Part shown: one piece after another, positions 7,821 through 15,233 of the stretch | Layout: the number at the start of each line of letters is the position of its first letter | How positions within the stretch are numbered: the first letter of the stretch is position 1 | Source of the DNA: an uncultured Tidjanibacter sp. | GTDB lineage: Bacteria; Bacteroidota; Bacteroidia; Bacteroidales; Rikenellaceae | DNA length: 64,000 bases | NCBI GenBank assembly: GCA_944326085.1 | Contig: CALVCL010000001.1 | Coordinates: 62,001 to 126,000, forward strand | Reading direction: 5' to 3' | Translations under genes and position numbers: made by a program | The notes under the pieces: model-generated | The model's database searches: none | Seen by the model: the letters and a program-made list of their open reading frames with translations, nothing else | What the model was told of the DNA's origin: nothing

Positions 7821-9581
7821 TTACATTACCGGCTTTATGTCCTTGATGCGAAGCTGAGGGCTTGTTTTACCCCTGTAGTGGTTTTCCACTATGGTATAGC
7901 ATACGTCTATCGGTTTGCCGCCGCGTATCCATTCGTAATATGTTGGTTGCTGGAAGGCTATTGCCGCTATTGTAGTGTTCGGTTTCTGTTTTTGGGTAAG
8001 GTCCATACGCAGATGTTCACGGTCTGCACCGACGAGTTTGGCATCACCGCGGTTGCTTACTCCCCTTGTGACGAATACTGGTGCCGTATTGCCGGGTCCG
8101 AAAGGCTGGAAGGCCTCGAGCGTTGCACGGAATGCAGGCGTTATATCGCTGAACAGCAGTTCTGAATCTATCTCTACCTGCGGTATCAACATATTAGGGT
8201 CTATGTTCCGTTCAACATAATCATTGAAGCGTCGCATGAATTCGCCCACGTTTTCCGGTTTCATGGTTAATCCGGCGGCATACATGTGTCCTCCGAAGTT
8301 TTCGAGGAGGTCGGCGCACGACTCTACGGCCTGATACAGGTCGAAACCGGGTACGCTTCGTGCCGAACCTGTCACGAAACCGTTGCTCATTGTCAGCACC
8401 ACTGTCGGGCGGTAATATGTCTCTATGAGACGTGAGGCTACAATACCGACTATGCCTTTCATCCATTTCGGATTGTACACCACCGTACTTTTCATGCTGG
8501 CGTATTCCGGATGGTTGCGTATGTAGTCGTGTGCCTCATGTGTTACGGAGCGGTCTATGTTTTTGCGTGCCTGATTGCTGCTGTCGATGAACGTTCCGAA
8601 TTCGTCGGCGAGGTTTTCGTTGCGTTCCACAAGCAGGTTCACTGCTGCATGTCCTCCCGACGGGGCGGTCATATCCTCCTCACGGTCTACTGCCATGCGT
8701 CCTGCGGCATTTATGCGCGGACCTATCTTGAATACTATGTCGTCGATTGTGATTTTATGGCCTTCGAGGCCGCAAATCTTTATTATCGACTGCAGTCCCT
8801 TTCGGGGATTTTCGTTCAGCTTTTTCAAGCCGTAGTGGGCGAGAATTCGGTTTTCCCCTATCAGCGGCACAATGTCGGCCGCTGTACTTACGGCTACAAG
8901 GTCAAGCAGATTGGCTATATTCTCGAACGGGATGCCTTTCATCAGGCTGTATCCCTGTACGAGTTTGAAGCCGACGCCGCAGCCCGACAGTTCGTCGAAT
9001 GGATAGTTGTCGTCCGGGCGTTTGGGGTCGAGCACTGCCACGGCATTGGGTATTTGGTTGCCCGGCAGGTGGTGGTCGCAGATGATGAAATCAATTCCGA
9101 GACCGTTGGCATAGTCCACTTTTTCGACAGCCTTTATTCCGCAGTCCAGCGCTATTATCAGTCCCACTCCGTTTCGTTTGGCATAGTCTACGCCAAGTTT
9201 GGATATGCCGTACCCTTCCGTGTAACGGTCAGGTATGTAAAACAGCATATCATTCACCCCTATCTGACGAAGGAATGTATAGACAAGCGCCACAGCGGTG
9301 GTACCGTCGACATCGTAATCTCCGTAGACCATTATCTTTTCTCCACGGGATACTGCCTCGTCCACCCTGCGTACCGCTTTGTCCATGTCCTTCATCAGGA
9401 ACGGGTCGTGCAGGTCTGACAATTTCGGGCTGAAAAACCTCGAAATTTTGTCTGAAGTGTCTATGCCCCTTTGTACGAGTAGGTTGGCAAGCACTCTGGG
9501 TATTCCGGTCGAGGTGGCTATTTCTTCCACCTTTGCCGGGTCACCCTGAGGCTTGAGAACCCAACGTTTTTGGGTAGGCAT
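7821..9581 (-). CDS. recJ: Single-stranded-DNA-specific exonuclease RecJ
   Basis: 586 residues. The DHH-family core carries VYGDYDVDGTTA (metal site), IALDCGIKA, ICDHHLPG (the DHH motif) and the later DHHA1-type glycine-rich FGGHMYAAGLTM. RecJ degrades single-stranded DNA 5' to 3' in recombination and mismatch repair. The length is normal for Bacteroidetes. It is the last gene of lipA-lipB-recJ; its first 41 bases overlap the end of lipB in another frame. The N-terminus (KRWVLKP, then SDLHDPFLMKDMDKAV) agrees with the family, so the overlap looks real. Confidence 0.96.
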   Translation of the reverse strand: MPTQKRWVLKPQGDPAKVEEIATSTGIPRVLANLLVQRGIDTSDKISRFFSPKLSDLHDPFLMKDMDKAVRRVDEAVSRGEKIMVYGDYDVDGTTAVALVYTFLRQIGVNDMLFYIPDRYTEGYGISKLGVDYAKRNGVGLIIALDCGIKAVEKVDYANGLGIDFIICDHHLPGNQIPNAVAVLDPKRPDDNYPFDELSGCGVGFKLVQGYSLMKGIPFENIANLLDLVAVSTAADIVPLIGENRILAHYGLKKLNENPRKGLQSIIKICGLEGHKITIDDIVFKIGPRINAAGRMAVDREEDMTAPSGGHAAVNLLVERNENLADEFGTFIDSSNQARKNIDRSVTHEAHDYIRNHPEYASMKSTVVYNPKWMKGIVGIVASRLIETYYRPTVVLTMSNGFVTGSARSVPGFDLYQAVESCADLLENFGGHMYAAGLTMKPENVGEFMRRFNDYVERNIDPNMLIPQVEIDSELLFSDITPAFRATLEAFQPFGPGNTAPVFVTRGVSNRGDAKLVGADREHLRMDLTQKQKPNTTIAAIAFQQPTYYEWIRGGKPIDVCYTIVENHYRGKTSPQLRIKDIKPVM

Positions 9582-10269
9582 AATCTTCTTCTATTTTTAT
9601 TTTAATATTTATAATCTCTTCGAGATGTGCGGCGAAGGAACGTCCCACGGTCTTTAAGTCCGCTTTCATTCCGGTTTCCTTCTCTATGGAAGTTGCCCCT
9701 CTGTCGGCAAAACCGCACGGGTTTATATAATCGAACCAGCGCAGGTCGGTATTCACGTTGAGTGCGAACCCGTGCATGGTCACGTAACGCGACGAACGTA
9801 CTCCTATCGCCGCAATTTTTCTAATCGGCCCTCCTTCGGTAAGCCATACGCCTGCCGCTCCGGCTATGCGCGTACTGCTTATGCCGTATTCGGCAACCGT
9901 ACGTATCACTGCCTCTTCCAGCGAGTGTATATATTCCTTGAGCCCTATCCCTTCGCGGTCGAGGTCGAGGATGGGATAGCCTACCAGTTGGCCCGGACCG
10001 TGGAATGTGATATCTCCGCCACGGTCTATATGGTAGAACGATGCGCCGTGACTTTTGAGAAAATCCTCGTTCACGAGCATGTTTTCCTCGTGCCCGCTTT
10101 TTCCGAGCGTGTACACGGGCGGGTGTTCGCACAACAGCAGGTACTGTTCACTATGTTCCCCGCTGTTTTTGGCTGTCAGAAGGGCATCGAACAGACGGCG
10201 CTGCATCGACCAGCATTCGGCATAGTCGATGACACCCAGTTCGCGGCATATCACTGTTCCCTTCCGCAT
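9541..10269 (-). CDS. lipB: Octanoyl-ACP:protein octanoyltransferase LipB
   Basis: 242 residues. LipB moves octanoate from acyl carrier protein to the lipoyl domains of dehydrogenase complexes. Visible: LLCEHPPVYTLGKSG, DRGGDITFHGPGQLVGYPI, RKIAAIGV with the catalytic Lys, HGFALNV and INPCGF with the catalytic Cys. Length is normal. It lies 13 bases downstream of lipA. The last ~13 codons overlap the recJ start, suggesting coupled translation of an otherwise unrelated repair gene. Confidence 0.96.
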   Translation of the reverse strand: MRKGTVICRELGVIDYAECWSMQRRLFDALLTAKNSGEHSEQYLLLCEHPPVYTLGKSGHEENMLVNEDFLKSHGASFYHIDRGGDITFHGPGQLVGYPILDLDREGIGLKEYIHSLEEAVIRTVAEYGISSTRIAGAAGVWLTEGGPIRKIAAIGVRSSRYVTMHGFALNVNTDLRWFDYINPCGFADRGATSIEKETGMKADLKTVGRSFAAHLEEIINIKIKIEEDYAYPKTLGSQASG

Positions 10270-10282
10270 TGTGCTTCTGTTG

Positions 10283-11176
10283 TTAGTTTTTTTCGTTGTG
10301 CAGGTTCAGCAGAGCCTCCTCCGCCATGTACGACGAACGTACCAGAGGGGCGCTGGCCACATAGCGGAAACCGCGCATTCGTGCGAGGTCGCCGTACATG
10401 GCGAATTTCTGCGGGGATATGTATTCCGCCACGGGATAGTGTTTCATCGTGGGGCGGAGATACTGTCCGAGTGTCACTATTGAGCATCCGGCATCGGCCA
10501 GGTCGTCGAGGGTAGAGAGTATCTCCTCTTCCGTCTCGCCCAGTCCGAGCATTATCCCGCTTTTGGCCATTGCGCCGCGCAAGGCTATGTATCGCAGGAC
10601 CTCCAGCGATGTGTCGTATTTGGCGCGCGAACGCACCAGCGGGGTGAGCCTTCTTACGGTTTCTATGTTGTGACCTATAATGTCGGGACCTGAGTCGATT
10701 ACTATGTCGATGAGTTCCTTTCGTCCGTCGAAGTCCGGTATTAGCAGTTCTATTGTCGTTTCCGGATTTGCTTTTCGTATTGCCCTCACGGTTGCGGCCC
10801 AATGTTCGGCGCCGCCGTCGGGGAGGTCGTCCCTGTCGACGGAAGTGATGACGGCATGGCGAAGCCCCATGAGCCTTATGGATTCGGCCACCTCTTCAGG
10901 TTCTTTGGCATCGGGAGGCAGTGGCTTGCCTGTCATGGTAGCGCAGAATTTGCACGAGCGGGTGCAAATGTCGCCGAGTATCATGAATGTTGCGGTTCTG
11001 CGGCTCCAGCATTCGGCCTTGTTCGGGCACTTGCCGCTGTCGCATATTGTATGCAACTTGTGGTCTTCCACGATTTTGGATACCTCGGCATAACCTTCCT
11101 GGTTGTGTAATTTTATCTTTAACCAGTTAGGTTTCATGTGCTTTGCTACCTTGTTATCAATGTTGGTCATCGACAT
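10283..11176 (-). CDS. lipA: Lipoyl synthase LipA
   Basis: 297 residues from the first ATG; a second ATG two codons later is equally possible. This radical SAM enzyme inserts two sulfurs into protein-bound octanoate. Both clusters are present: the auxiliary CDSGKCPNKAEC (Cys45, 50, 56) and the radical SAM CTRSCKFC (Cys71, 75, 78), plus the C-terminal VRSSYMAEE with the Ser that ligates the auxiliary cluster. First gene of lipA-lipB-recJ, with a -7 box 21 bases upstream on the minus strand. Confidence 0.97.
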   Translation of the reverse strand: MSMTNIDNKVAKHMKPNWLKIKLHNQEGYAEVSKIVEDHKLHTICDSGKCPNKAECWSRRTATFMILGDICTRSCKFCATMTGKPLPPDAKEPEEVAESIRLMGLRHAVITSVDRDDLPDGGAEHWAATVRAIRKANPETTIELLIPDFDGRKELIDIVIDSGPDIIGHNIETVRRLTPLVRSRAKYDTSLEVLRYIALRGAMAKSGIMLGLGETEEEILSTLDDLADAGCSIVTLGQYLRPTMKHYPVAEYISPQKFAMYGDLARMRGFRYVASAPLVRSSYMAEEALLNLHNEKN

Positions 11177-11197
11177 CTGCTATTTTTCCAATTGATG

Positions 11198-11205
11198 CAA
11201 AAGTA
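11198..11205 (-). promoter_or_regulatory. -7 box for lipA-lipB-recJ
   Basis: TACTTTTG on the minus strand, matching TAnnTTTG, 21 bases upstream of the lipA start at 11176. Confidence 0.55.
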
Positions 11206-11357
11206 GCTATAATTTCCGGATTTTTTTATAAAACTGTCACATAATATTGCACTGTCCGGACATGTGACATGCGGTGCCGGAGTTGGTGATGCGTTTTGGA
11301 TAATATGGTGGAAAATCTTAAATTGCATCTGTTAATCTGCTGAAAATCCCAAAGCGT

Positions 11358-12056
11358 ATGTACATCAAGAACAATTGGCTTTTCATGGTCTACAAACTGC
11401 TCATAGCGGTGTTTGCCGCTTACGGGCTGCAGTTTCACATGCGTACCGGCTCATGGTCCGATTTCAACTACTATACGGTGTTGAGCAATGCAGCATGTTT
11501 TTTATATTTTCTGTGTTCGTTCACGGTTAATGTCCGGCGGCTGCTACACGACCGCCATGTCGTGACATGGAAGCCGCGCCTTGAAGGAGCTGTGGTGTTT
11601 TGCATCACGGTGACGTTTCTGATTTACCATTTCATTCTGCGTCCGGAGGCATTCAGAATGGGTAACGGCGGCAGTTTTTATTCGGTTCTCAACATGGTGC
11701 AGCACTACATTGTACCTGTCGGAGTGATATTCGACTGGTTGTTGTTCTGTCCCAAGGGACGTTGGCACCGTTACGACCCTGCAGCATGGCTGCTGGCGCC
11801 GCTGTTTTATTTCGTGTACATTCTGATACGGGCACCGTTCGCGGGAAATATAGGAGACACATCCAGTCCGTATCCTTACAGCTTTATAGATGTTCAGGCG
11901 TTGGGGGTAGGCATTGTCGCTCGCAATGCCCTGCTTGTTACTGTTGCAATGCTGTTGCTTGCATATATCGTCTATTTCATCGACTACGGTCTCGGTGTAT
12001 TGCAGCGGCGTAGGGTTTGCAGGCTTAACATCCGGAAAATGCAGCGTGCAGCATGA
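11358..12056 (+). CDS. Pr6Pr family membrane protein
   Basis: 232 residues with six hydrophobic helices: near residues 8-25, 38-55, 75-92, 108-126, 145-162 and 195-215. Recurrent features FNYYTVLSNAACFLYFL, LIYHFILRPEAF, VLNMVQHYIVPVGVIFDWLLF and YFVYILIRAPF match the bacterial Pr6Pr group, distantly related to eukaryotic FAR-17a/AIG1. No biochemical role is established for the bacterial members to my knowledge. The gene stands alone and its stop codon lies inside a long palindromic terminator. Confidence 0.75.
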   Translation: MYIKNNWLFMVYKLLIAVFAAYGLQFHMRTGSWSDFNYYTVLSNAACFLYFLCSFTVNVRRLLHDRHVVTWKPRLEGAVVFCITVTFLIYHFILRPEAFRMGNGGSFYSVLNMVQHYIVPVGVIFDWLLFCPKGRWHRYDPAAWLLAPLFYFVYILIRAPFAGNIGDTSSPYPYSFIDVQALGVGIVARNALLVTVAMLLLAYIVYFIDYGLGVLQRRRVCRLNIRKMQRAA

Positions 12057-12100
12057 AAACAAAAGCGGAACCCTAAAGTTCCGCTTTTGTTTTCATGCTG
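12049..12100. terminator. Unusually long bidirectional terminator
   Basis: A perfect 23-base-pair stem, 12049-12071 against 12078-12100, with a six-base loop CCTAAA. A run of A on one side and T on the other lets it work for both converging genes. It includes the stop codon of the upstream gene. Confidence 0.85.
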
Positions 12101-12107
12101 TTTCATA

Positions 12108-12881
12108 TCAGAACCTGAAACTGATGTACAGGCGCATGGAGTTGGTTTTCAGTTTGCGTCTGAAACTGTTGGCGAGGTCGCCCAGATTATCCATATCTTC
12201 GTCTATCGAGTTGGCCGAGATATTGTTGTAGGTGGCTGTACCCCAGCGGTTTTCGAAACCTATCGAGATGACCTTGTAGGACACTGAAAGGCCGGCATTG
12301 AAGAACGACACGTAATTGTAGCCGAACTCGTTGTCGAGGATTACGAACGAAAGTGTCGGCATGTATCGGAAGTAGACTGCCACCTTGAGATGGTCTATGG
12401 GATTGATGGTGAACGACGGGCCTAACTGCAGGGCGATGTCAGCCTGATGCAGGCCGAGCGAGAAATCCATTTCGCTGTCGGACGGTGCGTTGAGGCCGCT
12501 GCCGTTGCCTGAGTATTTGGCGTAGTTGACATCGAACCACGTGACGTCGAGACCGAATTTCATCATTCCTGCAATGGGTTTTTTATGCAGATAATATGTT
12601 TGTCCGGAGCTGAAAGATACGCCGAGGTCGCTTTTCCATGTCATGTCGCCGAGTTCGGGGAACGTGAGGGTCTGGAAAACATAACCGATGTTGATGAATT
12701 TGGAGCGTCGTTTCCAAATTCTGTCGTACTCGGCATAAAGGCCGGTGTCGTTTTTCCTGCTGTTGTCCGTAATGTACTGCACCGTTGTGCTGCCTGAGGC
12801 TTCGGACGGTGTGTCGGAGGTGTGTGCCATTGCCGAGAGGCTGAGCATGGCGGCACAAATCGAAAGTAAAGCTTTTCTCAT
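12108..12881 (-). CDS. Secreted outer-membrane beta-barrel-like protein, function unknown
   Basis: 257 residues from the ATG at 12881, giving a good signal peptide (MRKALLSICAAMLSLSAMA); the longer frame upstream has no secretion signal. The mature part has alternating polar/aromatic strands (INIGYVFQTLTFPELGDM, WKSDLGVSFSSGQTYYL, MKFGLDVTWFDVNYAKY) and ends in SMRLYISFRF, with a terminal Phe as in outer-membrane barrels recognised by BamA. Size fits an 8- to 10-stranded barrel. Substrate or role unknown. It stands alone between the Pr6Pr gene and the 5-alpha-reductase unit. Confidence 0.7.
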   Translation of the reverse strand: MRKALLSICAAMLSLSAMAHTSDTPSEASGSTTVQYITDNSRKNDTGLYAEYDRIWKRRSKFINIGYVFQTLTFPELGDMTWKSDLGVSFSSGQTYYLHKKPIAGMMKFGLDVTWFDVNYAKYSGNGSGLNAPSDSEMDFSLGLHQADIALQLGPSFTINPIDHLKVAVYFRYMPTLSFVILDNEFGYNYVSFFNAGLSVSYKVISIGFENRWGTATYNNISANSIDEDMDNLGDLANSFRRKLKTNSMRLYISFRF

Positions 12882-13052
12882 GAGCAAATGTTTTAGGTAT
12901 TGAGTTCCGTAGGTTCGAAGCCGACCTGTGCTTTGTGGGGTCGGCTTCAACCGTTCGGTAAAATTACGCAAAAATACAATCCGGTATTTTGCCGTGGACC
13001 TTTTATGCTGAAAATGGGGTAGGACAGGATGCAATCCGGAGACAATTTTTGC

Positions 13053-13060
13053 TATATTTG
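13053..13060 (+). promoter_or_regulatory. -7 box for the 5-alpha-reductase/OYE unit
   Basis: TATATTTG, 19 bases before the ATG at 13080. With the terminator at 15091-15116 it delimits a two-gene transcription unit. Confidence 0.6.
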
Positions 13061-13079
13061 TGTTGGTACTACAAAAAAT

Positions 13080-13841
13080 ATGCAGGCATTCAATATTTTA
13101 CTGATAACGATGGCCGTGCTGGCCGTTGTTGTGTTTGTGGCTCTGTTCTTTGTGGATGCGGGCTATGGTATGTTGATTGACAGGAAATGGGGTAAAACCA
13201 TTTCCAACAAGGCGGGCTGGGTGGTAATGGAGGCACCGGTCTTCATTCTTATGACGGCATTGTGGCTGATGTCCGACAGACGTTGCGAAATTGTGCCGCT
13301 ATGTTTCCTGTTTCTGTTCCAACTGCATTATTTTCAGCGAGCATTTGTATTCCCGTTTTTGTTGAAGGGGCGCGGACGCATGCCCATATCGATAATTGCC
13401 ATGGGTATCGTATTCAACACCATAAACGCTGCAATGCAGGGCGGTTGGATATTTTATCTGTCACCGGCGGAGATGTATTCTCCGGAATGGCTTGCCACTC
13501 CGCAGTTTGTCATAGGCGTGATAGTATTCTTTGCCGGCATGTTTATCAACATGCAGTCCGACTATATCATACGTCATCTGCGCAAGGAAGGCGATACGAA
13601 ACATTACATCCCCTACGGCGGAATGTTCCGCTGGGTAAGTTCGGCCAACTACTTCGGCGAATTTGTGGAATGGGTCGGATTTGCAGTACTTACGTGGTCG
13701 TGGTCGGGAGCGGTGTTTGCGTTGTGGACTTTCGCAAACCTCGCACCGCGTGCCGTGTCATTGCGCAAACGCTATGAGGCGGAGTTCGGCGATGAGTTCC
13801 GCAGGCTGCACAGGAAAAGTATAATACCATTCATATTCTGA
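13080..13841 (+). CDS. Steroid 5-alpha-reductase family membrane enzyme (3-oxo-5-alpha-steroid 4-dehydrogenase)
   Basis: 253 residues from the ATG at 13080, about the size of mammalian SRD5A1/2. Several transmembrane helices. From memory of human SRD5A2, these blocks align: MEAP near residue 50 (with the substrate-binding Glu), LHYFQRAFVFP near 82, MQSDYIIRHLRK, IPYGGMFRWVSSANYFGE, FVEWVGFAVLTWSW, and a C-terminus ending IPFIF like SRD5A2 itself. Such enzymes use NADPH to reduce the delta-4 bond of 3-oxo-steroids to the 5-alpha form. Gut Bacteroidales homologues act on 3-oxo-delta-4 bile acids. The OYE gene follows after five bases. Substrate is inference; family is strong. Confidence 0.88.
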   Translation: MQAFNILLITMAVLAVVVFVALFFVDAGYGMLIDRKWGKTISNKAGWVVMEAPVFILMTALWLMSDRRCEIVPLCFLFLFQLHYFQRAFVFPFLLKGRGRMPISIIAMGIVFNTINAAMQGGWIFYLSPAEMYSPEWLATPQFVIGVIVFFAGMFINMQSDYIIRHLRKEGDTKHYIPYGGMFRWVSSANYFGEFVEWVGFAVLTWSWSGAVFALWTFANLAPRAVSLRKRYEAEFGDEFRRLHRKSIIPFIF

Positions 13842-13846
13842 CGGTT

Positions 13847-15067
13847 ATGGAAAATTCCCTTCTTTTTACCCCGGCCAAGATAGGGCCGCTTACGCTGCGT
13901 AACCGCACCATACGTTCTGCGGCGTTCGAAAGCATGTGCGAGAACAACTCGCCTACCCGGATGCTCGAGGATTACCATACGAGCGTTGCGGCCGGCGGTA
14001 TAGGCATGACCACGTTGGCCTATGCGTCCGTTACGCGCAACGGGCTTTCCTTCAAGCGTCAGCTGTGGATGCGCGAGGAGATAGTTCCCGGACTGCGCAA
14101 GATTACGGATGCCATACACAGTCACGGCGCTGCTGCCTCGATACAGATTGGTCACTGCGGCAACATGTCGAAGAAGAGCGTTGCGGGTCAGTTGCCCATC
14201 TCGGCATGCAGCGGTTTGAATATCTATTCACCCACATTCGTGAGGGGCATGAAGCCGCGCGAGATAGAGGAGATTGCCAGAGCTTTCGGCCATGCCGTAA
14301 ATCTGGCGCGTGAGGCTGGTTTCGATGCCGTTGAGGTGCATGCCGGCCACGGTTACCTGCTCAGCCAATTCCTGTCGCCATACACCAATCACCGCAAGGA
14401 TATGTACGGAGGTTCGTTGGAGAACCGTATGCGCTTCATGAAAATGGCCATGAACGAGGTCATGGAGGCTGCGCGCGGCGATATGGCCGTACTGGTCAAG
14501 ACCAATATGCGCGACGGCTTCAAGGGCGGCATAGAGTTGGACGAGGGTATGGAGATAGCCAAGGAACTGGAACGCTGCGGTGCACACGCACTGGTTCTCA
14601 GCGGCGGTTTTGTAAGCCGTGCCCCGATGTATGTGATGCGCGGTCAGATGCCGATCAAAACCCTCACACACTATATGGACATTCCGTGGCTGAAGCTGGG
14701 CGTAAAGATGGCGGGCCGCATGATGATACCCTCTGTGCCCTTCAAGGAGTGCTATTTTCTGGAAGATGCGCTCAAGTTCCGCCGCGAGCTGAAGCTGCCG
14801 TTGGTATACGTCGGTGGCATCGTAAACCGCGGCAATATAGAGACGGTTCTCAACAGCGGGTTCGAGTTCGTGCAGATGGGGCGTGCACTCATCACTCAGC
14901 CCGATTTCGTCAACCGCATGCGCGAGTGCGATGACCCATCGTGCAGCAGCGGCTGCGAGCACAAGAACTATTGCATAGCCCGTATGTACACCATCGACAT
15001 GAAGTGCCATAAAGACGTACCTGACCTGCCCGATAAATTACGCAGGGAACTCGACAGAATCAAATGA
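13847..15067 (+). CDS. Old-yellow-enzyme family NADH:flavin oxidoreductase, candidate 3-oxo-delta-4-steroid 5-beta-reductase
   Basis: 406 residues, a single FMN-binding TIM barrel without the extra FAD/NAD domains of BaiCD/BaiH. Motifs: QIGHCGNMS near 100-108, HAGHGYLLSQF near 165-175 (carbonyl-binding His pair and proton-donor Tyr170), YGGSLENR near 187, and the phosphate-binding VYVGGIVNRG and QMGRALI. The C-terminus holds five cysteines (361, 366, 370, 376, 387), which may bind an Fe-S cluster as in 2,4-dienoyl-CoA reductase relatives, though spacing is not the standard one. It is five bases downstream of the 5-alpha-reductase and ends its transcript. Pairing with a steroid reductase suggests a steroid enone substrate; a different enone cannot be excluded. 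Confidence 0.85.
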   Translation: MENSLLFTPAKIGPLTLRNRTIRSAAFESMCENNSPTRMLEDYHTSVAAGGIGMTTLAYASVTRNGLSFKRQLWMREEIVPGLRKITDAIHSHGAAASIQIGHCGNMSKKSVAGQLPISACSGLNIYSPTFVRGMKPREIEEIARAFGHAVNLAREAGFDAVEVHAGHGYLLSQFLSPYTNHRKDMYGGSLENRMRFMKMAMNEVMEAARGDMAVLVKTNMRDGFKGGIELDEGMEIAKELERCGAHALVLSGGFVSRAPMYVMRGQMPIKTLTHYMDIPWLKLGVKMAGRMMIPSVPFKECYFLEDALKFRRELKLPLVYVGGIVNRGNIETVLNSGFEFVQMGRALITQPDFVNRMRECDDPSCSSGCEHKNYCIARMYTIDMKCHKDVPDLPDKLRRELDRIK

Positions 15068-15090
15068 CTTGTGCAGGATGCATTATTGAA

Positions 15091-15116
15091 TGCCGTCCCT
15101 TTTCCAAGGGGCGGCG
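15091..15116 (+). terminator. Terminator after the 5-alpha-reductase/OYE unit
   Basis: Stem 15091-15101 against 15106-15116 with a four-base loop and two G-T wobbles, followed by TTTGT. Confidence 0.6.
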
Positions 15117-15218
15117 TTTGTATGCTATACGTACGGCCGTTGCGTTATCGTTATGATGGATATAGGATGAACGGCAAAATTTGGGTGCCGTACTACGGAC
15201 TATATCGGATGCAATTCA

Positions 15219-15226
15219 TATATTTG
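15219..15226 (+). promoter_or_regulatory. -7 box for the class A PBP gene
   Basis: TATATTTG ends seven bases before the ATG at 15234, another very short predicted leader. Confidence 0.55.
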
Positions 15227-15233
15227 CGGAACT

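Noticed and set aside
8511..9419. 302-codon open frame opposite recJ
   Set aside because: Lies wholly antisense to a well-supported gene; its composition is that expected from the complementary frame of GC-rich codons.
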